Assembly: GCA_024196135.1 (NCBI GenBank)
Contig: JAMQCK010001124.1
Location: 1 to 11,760 of the forward strand
Origin: Pleurotus ostreatus/Saccharomyces cerevisiae fusant
Lineage: Eukaryota > Opisthokonta
DNA length: 11,760 nucleotides
Direction of reading: 5' to 3'
The translations under genes were made by a program, and so were the position numbers. The notes under the pieces were generated by a model. That model saw only the letters and a list, made by a program, of their open reading frames with translations, was not told where the DNA came from and did not search any database. Positions 5,801 to 11,311 of the stretch are shown one piece after another (the first letter of the stretch is position 1; every line of letters starts with the position of its first letter).

Positions 5801-8070
5801 AGGACACAGAGGTTTTCGTGGAACGAGTCATTGCGTACTGGTCGCGGTTCTTCAAGGGCGCTGAGGAGAGGTACAGCACGACAGAACGGGAGGCGCTGGC
5901 GGCAAAGGAGGCCCTCATCAAGTTCCAGCCCTATGTCGAGGGTGTGCCGATCCTCCTCGTCACAGACCATAGCGCACTGCAGTGGGCGCGCACTTACGAG
6001 AACAGCAACAGGCGGCTAGCTTCATGGGGGGCGGTCTACGCAGCGTACCCGGGACTGGAGATCATCCACCGACCAGGCAGAGTACATTCCAACGTCGACC
6101 CCTTGAGTCGAATCCCTCGGGCGCCGCCAGCGTGCATATCGCCACCCGCCGCGCGCGGCCCCTCATTATCGACCGACGAAGCGACAGCCCACTTGCGGGA
6201 AGAAGCTGCTCGACGTGCTCCGGCCCCCAAAGCATTCGAAGCAGCGTATCTGGCAGACTGCGTAGAGGGCGTTCCGGAAGCCTTCGCGACCACGCGCTCG
6301 GCGGCGAAGCGGCAGGAGTCGGAGGCGCAAGAAAGGCCAGCTTCTCCGAAGGCGGAGACCAGGGAGGACGAGAAGAAGGCGAGCAGCAATTCGCGGGACG
6401 AGAGCCGACCGACCGAGGAGAAGGGGGATTCGAAGGAGCAAGACGGGGAAGGGAAGGCGCATGAGACGAAAAGATTCGACGATGACGATGACGGAAACGA
6501 TGACTTCGTCCCGGGGAAGGGATACGAAGGAGTGTATAAACGACCCCCATCTATACTTATTCACCTAGACGCGGAGAGAGTGGAGGAATTTCTCACCGGA
6601 TATCAAACGGAGAGCTACTGGAGGACGAGATGGGAAGAAGCCAACACCAGCAAGGCGTGGACCCCCGGGCGTCGCTATTATCGCACGGACGATGGCCTTC
6701 TTTTCTTCCTCGACGCGGACTACCACCCTCGCCTCTGCGTCCCCGATAGGCTCGTGCCCGAAATATTGAAGATCGCACACGAAGAGCCTCTGGAGAGCGC
6801 CCATGGAGGACCCGCGAAGCTATGGGCGAAACTCAGGCGCAAATTCTACTGGCGCTGGATGGGTCCGGCGGTGGAGCAGTTCTGTCGGTCTTGCGATGTC
6901 TGTCAAAAGGTCAAATACGACAATTTCACCAAGTACGGGACTCTGATTCCTAACCCGATCCCGCTCTCGCCTTATGACTCCGTCTCCATGGACTTCATCG
7001 TCGGATTGCCACTGTCCTACGGATTTTCCGCTATTCTCGTCGTAGTGGACAGACTCACCAAGCACGCGCAGTTCATCCCGGCACCGCCGAAGTTCGACCG
7101 TAAAGTCACAGCAGAATTATTCGCCAAGAATGTCGTCGCCAGATTCGGACTGCCGAACAGCATCATCGCGGACCGCGACAAGCGCTGGACCTCGGGCTTC
7201 TGGAAGGACTTGGCTACACACCTCCGAACGAGGATGATGCTATCTTCAGCGCACCACCCCCAGCACGACGGGCAGACGGAGGTCTTAAATAGACAGCTCG
7301 AGACTATGCTACGCGCCTACGTCGCTAGCGACACGTCGCAATGGGCGGCGCTGCTGCACTTGCTCGAATTCGCATATAACGCGAGCGTACATAAGTCCAC
7401 GGGTAAGGCGCCCTTCGAGCTGCTCTACGGCAGAATTCCGCGGTCTCCACTAGACACGGCGTTCGAAACGGCAACGACCATGGACCCGCCGAGCGATAAG
7501 GACGCAGCAGAAGTCTTGGCCACGTTGGAGCGAGCTCGGCAAGCCGCGCGCGACGCCTTAGCGGCGGCTCAAGACGAACAGGCGAAGAGCTACAATAAAG
7601 GCCGGAGACCCGCACCCGTGTTCAAAGCGGGAGAGCGCGTGCTGGTGAACCCTCATTCGCTGGAGTGGGTCGAGAGCGAAGGGAAGCCGAAGCTCAAGCA
7701 GCGCTGGATAGGTCCATTCGAGGTCGCGCAGAGGATCAGCCCGAACACGTACCGCCTCCACATGAGCGAGAAGTATCCCGGATTCCCCGTGTTCAACATC
7801 GATCATCTGAAGCCTTATCGCGAGAGTTCAGTGGGAAACCAGGTGGAGCGTGCGCAGCTGCCGGAGACCAGGGGAGACGAGATGGAGAGCGAGGAATACG
7901 AGGTGGAAGAAGTCGTCGACCACAAGTGGGACAAGCGCAAGAAAAAGCGAGTCTACAAGGTACGATGGGTCGGGTATGGTCCTTTCTACGATACCTGGCA
8001 GACCGAGACCGACTTGCGCAACGCCGACGAGTTCTTGAGGAGCTACAAGAAGAATCATAACTTGCACTAG
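766..8070 (+). CDS. gag-pol: Gag-Pol polyprotein (chromovirus, 2434 aa, single fused frame)
   Basis: This is the structural and enzymatic polyprotein of the element; it builds the particle, copies the RNA into DNA and integrates it. Residues count from the ATG at 766, the first ATG after base 219, with A at -3 and G at +4. Order: Gag N-terminal region (1-325), Lys7/acidic/Gly tract (328-391), capsid-like region (419-602), CCHC knuckle (698-711), protease DTGA (901-904), beta-rich linker (about 1072-1153), RT with Asp1403 and YIDD 1465-1468, RNase H (Asp1614, Glu1709, Asp1734, Asp1778), acidic linker, integrase zinc site (His2005, His2013, Cys2043, Cys2046), DDE core (Asp2076, Asp2136, Glu2172), GPF (2316-2318) and chromodomain (2375-2425). 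There is no frameshift or stop between gag and pol, which in many relatives are separated. All catalytic residues checked are present. The frame is open upstream to 475, so a longer non-AUG form is possible. Confidence 0.96.
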   Translation: MAGDGTAAQDEREVADQVLGEDEDNFEQDAAAARSRLEVIRAMYEEKMTNLNPLLPPNMRSLKGRVSHYGHRANLQLDEIVDCGRSGPNRTQRYTIKEDLARPLGETVRKMQIVLSSLRSAWANDKSTYVVDGGQFLRILDCAPSLEELQLAWVGINNRLLNSQAVYRKYWSEAMRALGAQDVDAISQPASTPSTVYRQIDREEDPSRRLRLALGGLPSSRAAAMNIDRQRDVRRFLNQPLDELIKVDTPLREAFPLREEEENPLLLFFDDEGRRHLLPPNTTAGNPLGFNPAPPPRDQAGPSVAPGTVEFELLQRANQDSASTHRHKKKKKKKRAKVSAFGLLGSHSEEEEDDDEEDEGGGEPDPNDGESGTARGRGGNGGGGSGGGGGGDPYGAPPGNRDGRDGHPYNPYGTQMPTVNPVIKPSELPQWDGNREKAIVYFSTIVELARNGGYLPRALGEWLWTRLTPFSEIHQWFLAQSEERRDYMRLSYRHYIDTIREEYLGEDWVEDLDTKFKLQRFRENKHARESPSEYILRRILLARIMGYAEENSLAEARMLINSAPRGWKLIVSFSTVKSTDELASRIKSCSRELVDAWKRNKELADDGDRAPAKAPWRPNSASNARAAQVMEAEWQADSDSDSEAEDGGRRDAPGGGNDLVAVAYAAAKRRVNAFSGRPLFPPRNDVRSKGAKPPPGPCFACGSTNHWNRDCPHWDEYQSRQSLRVEQDERASQIAYDTAYSLIVQQGFEGAAQPTSREGGERKTHEAGRREVLLSETSQFVGRIEEIEENYWHNGECLPVDSLYDLEYVFAEEEEGDRLANRGVQEEINCAEARRSEESRTEAGEGETEEHDAAPRPYEPEVIKLKPRPQRERSKREGISVLSVRGRLGSRLDKERDLRYDTGANVTLVSEACHGRLADPPPVKQGEPMKLLQLTDEAPVQGTTRLGIFMEADDGTPIEAVADAYVVAGMTVDVLLGEDFMQAYGVSVRRALEDGEGRTEIIFEGAADHPISAVGVRRSRDYDEFAKSYVGEIPAPRFARRGQFRRIRQHRRKQKEQARLVDSLVRVEEERVRLPPHSCVRVRVDGPFEDGEDWVVEKLLLATNQEQFLAVPNTLVNADQPFVPLANPSDTPRVINKGEVIGRAHKAQDFFKTPRNEEEYDQLRAHADQVTKVCELRQNFPQGQRPKATPMPDADHYEEWKGRPPPARDKFHMPTAEQYATWAESGDGTSSTRGTREPEDESEDYGPKTAAMPEVEGISSTQFRELLDVGALPEHLKERAWEMLEKRQKAFGLDGRLGHYPAKATIRTQENQTPISLPMHSASPAKREVIDEQLGKWFEQGVIEPSISPWGAPVVIAYRNGKARFCVDYRKLNAVTVPDEFPIPRQSDILTSLSGSQVLSSLDALSGFTQLELDPNDIEKTAFRTHRGLFQFRRMPFGLRNGPSIFQRVMQSVLSPYLWLFALVYIDDIVVYSRSFEEHIEHLDQVLEAIERAGLTLSPTKCHLFYDSIILLGHKVSRLGLSTHHEKVKAVLEMARPTKLSELQTFLGMTVYFSSFIPYYADICSPLHRLLRKNVPWEWGPEEEYAFLQAKTALQRAPVLGHPQEGQPYRLYTDASDYALGCALQQVQGLRIRDLQGTKLYDRLRLAYDKGQPPPRLVSKLSDKIDDVKVAEKWAREFEDTEVFVERVIAYWSRFFKGAEERYSTTEREALAAKEALIKFQPYVEGVPILLVTDHSALQWARTYENSNRRLASWGAVYAAYPGLEIIHRPGRVHSNVDPLSRIPRAPPACISPPAARGPSLSTDEATAHLREEAARRAPAPKAFEAAYLADCVEGVPEAFATTRSAAKRQESEAQERPASPKAETREDEKKASSNSRDESRPTEEKGDSKEQDGEGKAHETKRFDDDDDGNDDFVPGKGYEGVYKRPPSILIHLDAERVEEFLTGYQTESYWRTRWEEANTSKAWTPGRRYYRTDDGLLFFLDADYHPRLCVPDRLVPEILKIAHEEPLESAHGGPAKLWAKLRRKFYWRWMGPAVEQFCRSCDVCQKVKYDNFTKYGTLIPNPIPLSPYDSVSMDFIVGLPLSYGFSAILVVVDRLTKHAQFIPAPPKFDRKVTAELFAKNVVARFGLPNSIIADRDKRWTSGFWKDLATHLRTRMMLSSAHHPQHDGQTEVLNRQLETMLRAYVASDTSQWAALLHLLEFAYNASVHKSTGKAPFELLYGRIPRSPLDTAFETATTMDPPSDKDAAEVLATLERARQAARDALAAAQDEQAKSYNKGRRPAPVFKAGERVLVNPHSLEWVESEGKPKLKQRWIGPFEVAQRISPNTYRLHMSEKYPGFPVFNIDHLKPYRESSVGNQVERAQLPETRGDEMESEEYEVEEVVDHKWDKRKKKRVYKVRWVGYGPFYDTWQTETDLRNADEFLRSYKKNHNLH
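1747..1767 (+). repeat. AAG trinucleotide run encoding seven lysines
   Basis: Seven consecutive AAG codons within gag, flanked by His-Arg-His and Arg-Ala-Lys. At DNA level it is a short microsatellite that could vary in length between copies. At protein level it is a strongly basic patch just before an acidic block. Confidence 0.85.
3403..3765 (+). other. Aspartic protease domain of Pol
   Basis: The active-site motif DTGA is at 3466-3477 (Asp901), in the context YDTGANVTLVSE. The second signature of the retropepsin fold, a hydrophobic run followed by Gly (DVLLGEDF), is at 3682-3705. The spacing of about 70 residues between them suits a retroviral-type protease that works as a dimer. It would cut the polyprotein into mature parts. 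Edges are approximate. Confidence 0.88.
4726..5481 (+). other. Reverse transcriptase domain of Pol
   Basis: Ty3/gypsy RT motifs appear in order: FEQGVIEPSISPWGAPVV, FCVDYRKLNAVT, SSLDALSGF with catalytic Asp1403 (4972), FRRMPFGLRNGPSIFQ, then YIDD (5158-5169) followed by DIVVYS, and LGHKVS with the thumb-like helices after it. GLRNGP replaces the more usual GL-x-N-A-P. The domain is complete. Confidence 0.95.
5590..6105 (+). other. RNase H domain of Pol, with a large internal segment
   Basis: The catalytic set is complete: Asp1614 (TDAS, 5605), Glu1709 (TEREAL, 5890), Asp1734 (VTDHSALQW, 5965) and Asp1778 (SNVDPLSR, 6097). Between the first strand (GCALQQ) and the IAYWSRFF strand there are about 60 residues more than in a compact Ty3/gypsy RNase H (about 5644-5820). 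I recall similar segments in some basidiomycete elements but cannot verify this here. Confidence 0.9.
6106..6540 (+). other. Charged low-complexity linker between RNase H and integrase
   Basis: About 145 residues rich in Ala, Pro, Glu, Lys, Ser and Asp, with an Asp-rich block at about 6478-6505 and no domain I recognise. It is probably disordered and may contain the RNase H-integrase cleavage site. Confidence 0.7.
6730..7825 (+). other. Integrase: zinc-binding region, DDE core and GPY/F module
   Basis: The zinc-binding part has His2005, His2013 and the pair Cys2043/Cys2046 (CDVC). The core has Asp2076 (SMDFIVGLP), the VVDRLTKHAQF strand, Asp2136 (ADRD) and Glu2172 (HDGQTEVLN). Exactly 35 residues separate the second Asp from the Glu, the classical D-x35-E arrangement. 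The GPY/F module has RWIGPFEV (GPF at 7711-7719) and ends with NIDHLKPY. Confidence 0.95.
7891..8055 (+). other. C-terminal chromodomain
   Basis: The segment YEVEEVVDH, then a basic turn, YKVRWVGY and DTW matches the chromodomain pattern of HP1. The three aromatic cage positions that grip methyl-lysine in HP1 correspond to Tyr2378, Trp2401 and Tyr2404, and all are aromatic here. In chromoviruses this domain steers integration toward chromatin with methylated histone H3. The polyprotein ends about 10 residues after it. Confidence 0.92.
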
Positions 8071-8218
8071 AAGCGAGAAGCGAACCCGAGTAGGCGCCTG
8101 ACCCGCGGGCATCGCCGATTCATCCAAGGAAACGCCGACCGCAGTACTGGGACACCGCCCCCTTCTCGCTCCTTGCTCTCAACCACCATCGCGCTCGACC
8201 CGCGACAAGTACTCTCCA

Positions 8219-8298
8219 TATAAAAAAAAAATCTCGCTCTTCCGGACGACAGCCCACGCTTCGCGCGTCGTCTCGATCTATCTCTCTCTCTCTCTTCC
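8219..8298 (+). promoter_or_regulatory. Putative internal promoter for the second ORF
   Basis: TATAAAA (8219-8225), followed by further A residues to 8231, is the only clear TATA box I see near a gene start in this window. About 55-60 nt downstream is a CT repeat (8281-8298), the type of pyrimidine tract that often precedes transcription starts in filamentous fungi. From there to the ATG at 8446 there is no upstream ATG. This would allow the second ORF to be expressed from its own short mRNA. It is a sequence-pattern inference only. Confidence 0.5.
8281..8296 (+). repeat. CT dinucleotide microsatellite
   Basis: About eight TC units in a row, extended by TTCCTT. It lies between the TATA-like box and the ATG of the second ORF and is likely part of the promoter or transcription-start region. 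Confidence 0.8.
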
Positions 8299-8445
8299 TT
8301 GTACACCAACACTCCACTCCCCACCTACTGCGTAGGGCGTTGCACGTTAACGGCTCTGTCCCTCGCGCAGTCCCGATCTTGGCACGATAACGGCCTTGAG
8401 AGGGCTCCTTCTTCTCCTATTTTTTTTTATTCTATCTCGAGCACA

Positions 8446-11274
8446 ATGGAATTCTTCCTCATCCACCGCGACCCTAGCCGCCTTCCGGAGCCTATCGACT
8501 TGAAGCTCACCCGAGGAGAGCGCTGGGTCATCCTAGGCGGCGAGCGCTACTTCCTTTCTAATGGACCTCGACGAGACCGCCTCAGCGGCATCGCCTTTGG
8601 TATCGACGGCTCGGGTCCGCGCTGGCTCGTCGTGCCGTTCGTCTGGCGACCTTACCGCCCCTCCGCGGCGCTCGGCCATAACGAGGACCCCATCCAGTTC
8701 CTCTTCTGGGTGCCGAACGCCGGGAACCTGGTGCTCGAGCAAGGAGGCAGCCGCATCGATCCCGATCACGCGGAGACCCTCCTCTACATCGCCACTACCT
8801 TCGAGCGCATTGCAGAGTCCCTGCGGGCCACTGCCCCTCTGCTCTTCTTCCTGCGCGACGGAAATCGCGTGCAGCCGGATAAGCCAGACCACGACAACTT
8901 GACGCGGCCAAGCCTGGTCCCGCTCACGCTCAACAAGATCCGGGAATTCCAACGAGCTACGCTGGACAACGTGGCTTTCGTAGCCTGGTGGACCTTGGTC
9001 TTCCGCGGCTGGGAAGACGCGTTGGACGACCGGGAAGTGGAGATCGTCCGCTCCTGCGAGTTTCGGGACAGGGCGAAGTGCGGCTGCTTCGTGAATCTGC
9101 TCACGCACTACCCCCTGGTCAACTTCGAGATGTGGGCGGAGCACGGCGTGCCGGTATACTACCCGTGGACCGAGGCGATGCACCACGACCCACGATTCAC
9201 GCGAGCAAACCCGGACGTGCTGCGAGAATACTTCCGTCTGCGGCAGGAAATCACGGACGACGAGGAGTTCCAAAGGACCATATGCAACCACTTCTTCAGC
9301 ACGGGCAGGGGCGCCGTCTTCGACTACGACAACTTCTTCCAGGACCACTCCTCCCGCTCGCTCTTCGAGGACACGCCGGCTCTAGATCACGAGCCCTCCA
9401 ATACCTATTCGCTGCAAGCCTTCCAGAACTACCGCCCTTACCCTCTCAAGGATCGCCCAATGATCGAGCGCCTGCTAGTGCACTTCGAGGTCGCTTTCCA
9501 GCCCGACTCTTCGCCCCCAAGGGTCGCGATCATCCGATGGGCTCCTCGCAGTCTATATCGAGGTGCTCCAGGCGACGAAGGATACACCGCGGACTATGGC
9601 GATTTCGAACATGGACTGGAGGAGCGCTTTCCGGGACGGTCCTTCGACCAGGAGACGGGATGGGTGAGCAGTCAGCTGCTCATGATGCGCGAACTCTTCA
9701 AGGTCGCATTCGCGCCCAAGCCAGGCGAGGCGTATACGCCAGGTGGCATGGTCACGCGCGACCGGCTAGCGCTGTCCTCGTCGTTCATCCTACGCTACGA
9801 GGAACGATGCATCGAGGAAGCAGTCCAGCGAGGGCGAGACAGGCCGCCCGCGCTAGCCGAGTTCTACGACTGGGAGCGCGAGGAGTTCTTCGCCCGAGAG
9901 AGGGCGTCGGGGCGAGGAGGCGTGCCAGCGGGGGGCGACTCTACCTCGGAACATTCTTCGTCCTCGGAACGACGCCTCTCCCCAACGCCAGCGCCGCCAG
10001 TGCCGGAGGACATGCCTGAGCTCTTACGGCGAATGACCTACCCTGACTACCACGCCTCTCATGCGACAGCGGAGAAGGGGAGCTGGACTCGTCGAGGCCG
10101 AGCGGGCGCCGGCCCTGCCGAATCCTCACGCAGCGGAAGCGCGTCGAACACTAGCAGGCTCCGTGGCGCGGCGTCGCGACGCAGCGCCTCCCCCGGGCGA
10201 GGAGTGCGACTCGCCGACCCTACCAGACTACAGAACGACGTCTTGCGCCCGGGAGACCCAGACTTTGCCGAGGCGGAATGCCTGCTGCTGGAGCACCTCT
10301 CTCAGCTCTTCGACATCATGTGCGAACCCTACCAGGTCAAGAACGACAGGAAGCGAGCGCCTTGGGTGGGCTGGGACCGCACCGTCGTGAACCGCGGATA
10401 CATCCACTTCGCCGACTACGTGGACGCGCTGCGCGTCTTCCTCTACTCCCTCTGCATTCGCGAGCTGCGGTCCCCCGAGGACCTACTGGACTACATCGTG
10501 GAACGCGGCATCAAGTTCACCATCTACCTGCCGCGCGACCCTATCCCGGCAGCGCCTCCTGACATCCAGTCACGCGAGCCGTCGACGGACGAGTACCCGA
10601 CCTTGCAAGGCAAGACGGGCGGCGCGCTCTTCCGGACCTGGGAAGGCAACCTTCAGGCCCCCATGTGGGCGAAGACGCATTTCCCGGCCTTCATACAGCA
10701 GGGCGGCACCATCAACTACCTCACGCGCCACTATGCCACCGAGAAACTGCGCCGCGATGCAGGAGTCGGGGTGAGCATCGAGACGCGAGTCTTTACGCGC
10801 CACACCTCGACTCTGCCAGACATGGACAGCCCTACGATGTACGTGCACGACGAGGTCAACGAGGCGGAGGTCGGCTTCTTCCTGGCGACAGTCCCGAACC
10901 CGATTAACGCCCAAGCCAACCCCAAGCATGGATTCCCCCCGACGCACGCGTTCGACTGCGACGAGTGGAACTTGGGCTCGGGCGAATGGACGGACTGGGA
11001 GGAGGACTTCATGGCCGAGGTCATCCAGCTGTGGCGGCTGGGCAAAGCCACCCCGCGATCGGTCACCGAGTGGCACGGCGCGATGCGCGTGCACCGCAAC
11101 AACATCGCGAAGGTGCGCCAGCTGCGATTCCGCGACCCGCGGTGCCCCAACGGCAGCGGCGCGGAGAAGTGGTGCCGCATCTTGAAGGAGTTCTATGGGT
11201 TCCCGCTGCGCACACGGAAGATTAGCTCGCTGGCCGCGCAGCCAATGCCGGAACGCTTGAGGAAGTTCGCTTGA
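8446..11274 (+). CDS. Accessory protein of unknown function (942 aa) between pol and the 3' LTR
   Basis: I do not recognise this protein. The start is the ATG at 8446, with A at -3, G at +4 and no earlier ATG after gag-pol. It begins MEFFLIHRDPSR, charged early, so there is no signal peptide; I see no hydrophobic stretch long enough for a membrane span, so it is not an obvious envelope protein. It appears to have two folded lobes, residues 1-485 and about 593-942, rich in Trp, Tyr, Phe, Asp and Arg. They are joined by a Ser/Arg/Gly/Pro-rich linker (about 486-592). A notable aromatic block, HYPLVNFEMWAEHGVPVYYP and a Trp, is at residues 221-241, just after Cys204, Cys212 and Cys214. The C-terminus is basic. 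The ORF ends 37 nt before the LTR. A long intact frame suggests selection. It may be a captured host gene or an element-specific factor in RNA binding, packaging or chromatin; this is a guess. Confidence 0.85.
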   Translation: MEFFLIHRDPSRLPEPIDLKLTRGERWVILGGERYFLSNGPRRDRLSGIAFGIDGSGPRWLVVPFVWRPYRPSAALGHNEDPIQFLFWVPNAGNLVLEQGGSRIDPDHAETLLYIATTFERIAESLRATAPLLFFLRDGNRVQPDKPDHDNLTRPSLVPLTLNKIREFQRATLDNVAFVAWWTLVFRGWEDALDDREVEIVRSCEFRDRAKCGCFVNLLTHYPLVNFEMWAEHGVPVYYPWTEAMHHDPRFTRANPDVLREYFRLRQEITDDEEFQRTICNHFFSTGRGAVFDYDNFFQDHSSRSLFEDTPALDHEPSNTYSLQAFQNYRPYPLKDRPMIERLLVHFEVAFQPDSSPPRVAIIRWAPRSLYRGAPGDEGYTADYGDFEHGLEERFPGRSFDQETGWVSSQLLMMRELFKVAFAPKPGEAYTPGGMVTRDRLALSSSFILRYEERCIEEAVQRGRDRPPALAEFYDWEREEFFARERASGRGGVPAGGDSTSEHSSSSERRLSPTPAPPVPEDMPELLRRMTYPDYHASHATAEKGSWTRRGRAGAGPAESSRSGSASNTSRLRGAASRRSASPGRGVRLADPTRLQNDVLRPGDPDFAEAECLLLEHLSQLFDIMCEPYQVKNDRKRAPWVGWDRTVVNRGYIHFADYVDALRVFLYSLCIRELRSPEDLLDYIVERGIKFTIYLPRDPIPAAPPDIQSREPSTDEYPTLQGKTGGALFRTWEGNLQAPMWAKTHFPAFIQQGGTINYLTRHYATEKLRRDAGVGVSIETRVFTRHTSTLPDMDSPTMYVHDEVNEAEVGFFLATVPNPINAQANPKHGFPPTHAFDCDEWNLGSGEWTDWEEDFMAEVIQLWRLGKATPRSVTEWHGAMRVHRNNIAKVRQLRFRDPRCPNGSGAEKWCRILKEFYGFPLRTRKISSLAAQPMPERLRKFA

Positions 11275-11293
11275 GTGGGGATCAGCAGAGGTC

Positions 11294-11308
11294 AGGAGGA
11301 GTGGGGGG
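11294..11308 (+). other. Polypurine tract (plus-strand primer)
   Basis: AGGAGGAGTGGGGGG, with only one pyrimidine, lies three bases (CTT) before the 3' LTR. In LTR elements such a tract resists RNase H and primes plus-strand DNA synthesis. It sits in the 37-nt gap after the second ORF's stop codon, which leaves little room for anything else there. Confidence 0.75.
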
Positions 11309-11311
11309 CTT

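Larger units (their letters stand above)
8071..8445 (+). other. Intergenic region between gag-pol and the second ORF
   Basis: These 375 nt contain no ATG in any frame and no coding frame that continues either neighbour: gag-pol stops at 8070 and the next ATG is at 8446. They hold an A10 run with a TATA-like start, a CT microsatellite and a T-rich run near 8421-8428 just before the ATG. The content suggests a promoter plus 5' untranslated region. The A/T-rich parts could also serve RNA 3'-end formation for a gag-pol-only transcript. Confidence 0.7.

Noticed and set aside
8533..9348. 271-codon minus-strand frame opposite the second ORF
   Set aside because: Mirror frame of a coding region with GC-rich third positions; no domain or promoter seen.
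8988..10019. 343-codon plus-strand frame overlapping the second ORF
   Set aside because: Arg/Ala/Gly/Pro-rich shadow of the real frame; no ATG at its start, and its composition is that of an out-of-frame translation.
8446..11274. Reading the second ORF as a retroviral-type envelope gene
   Set aside because: The position fits, but there is no signal peptide, no membrane anchor and no furin-like site in a suitable context.
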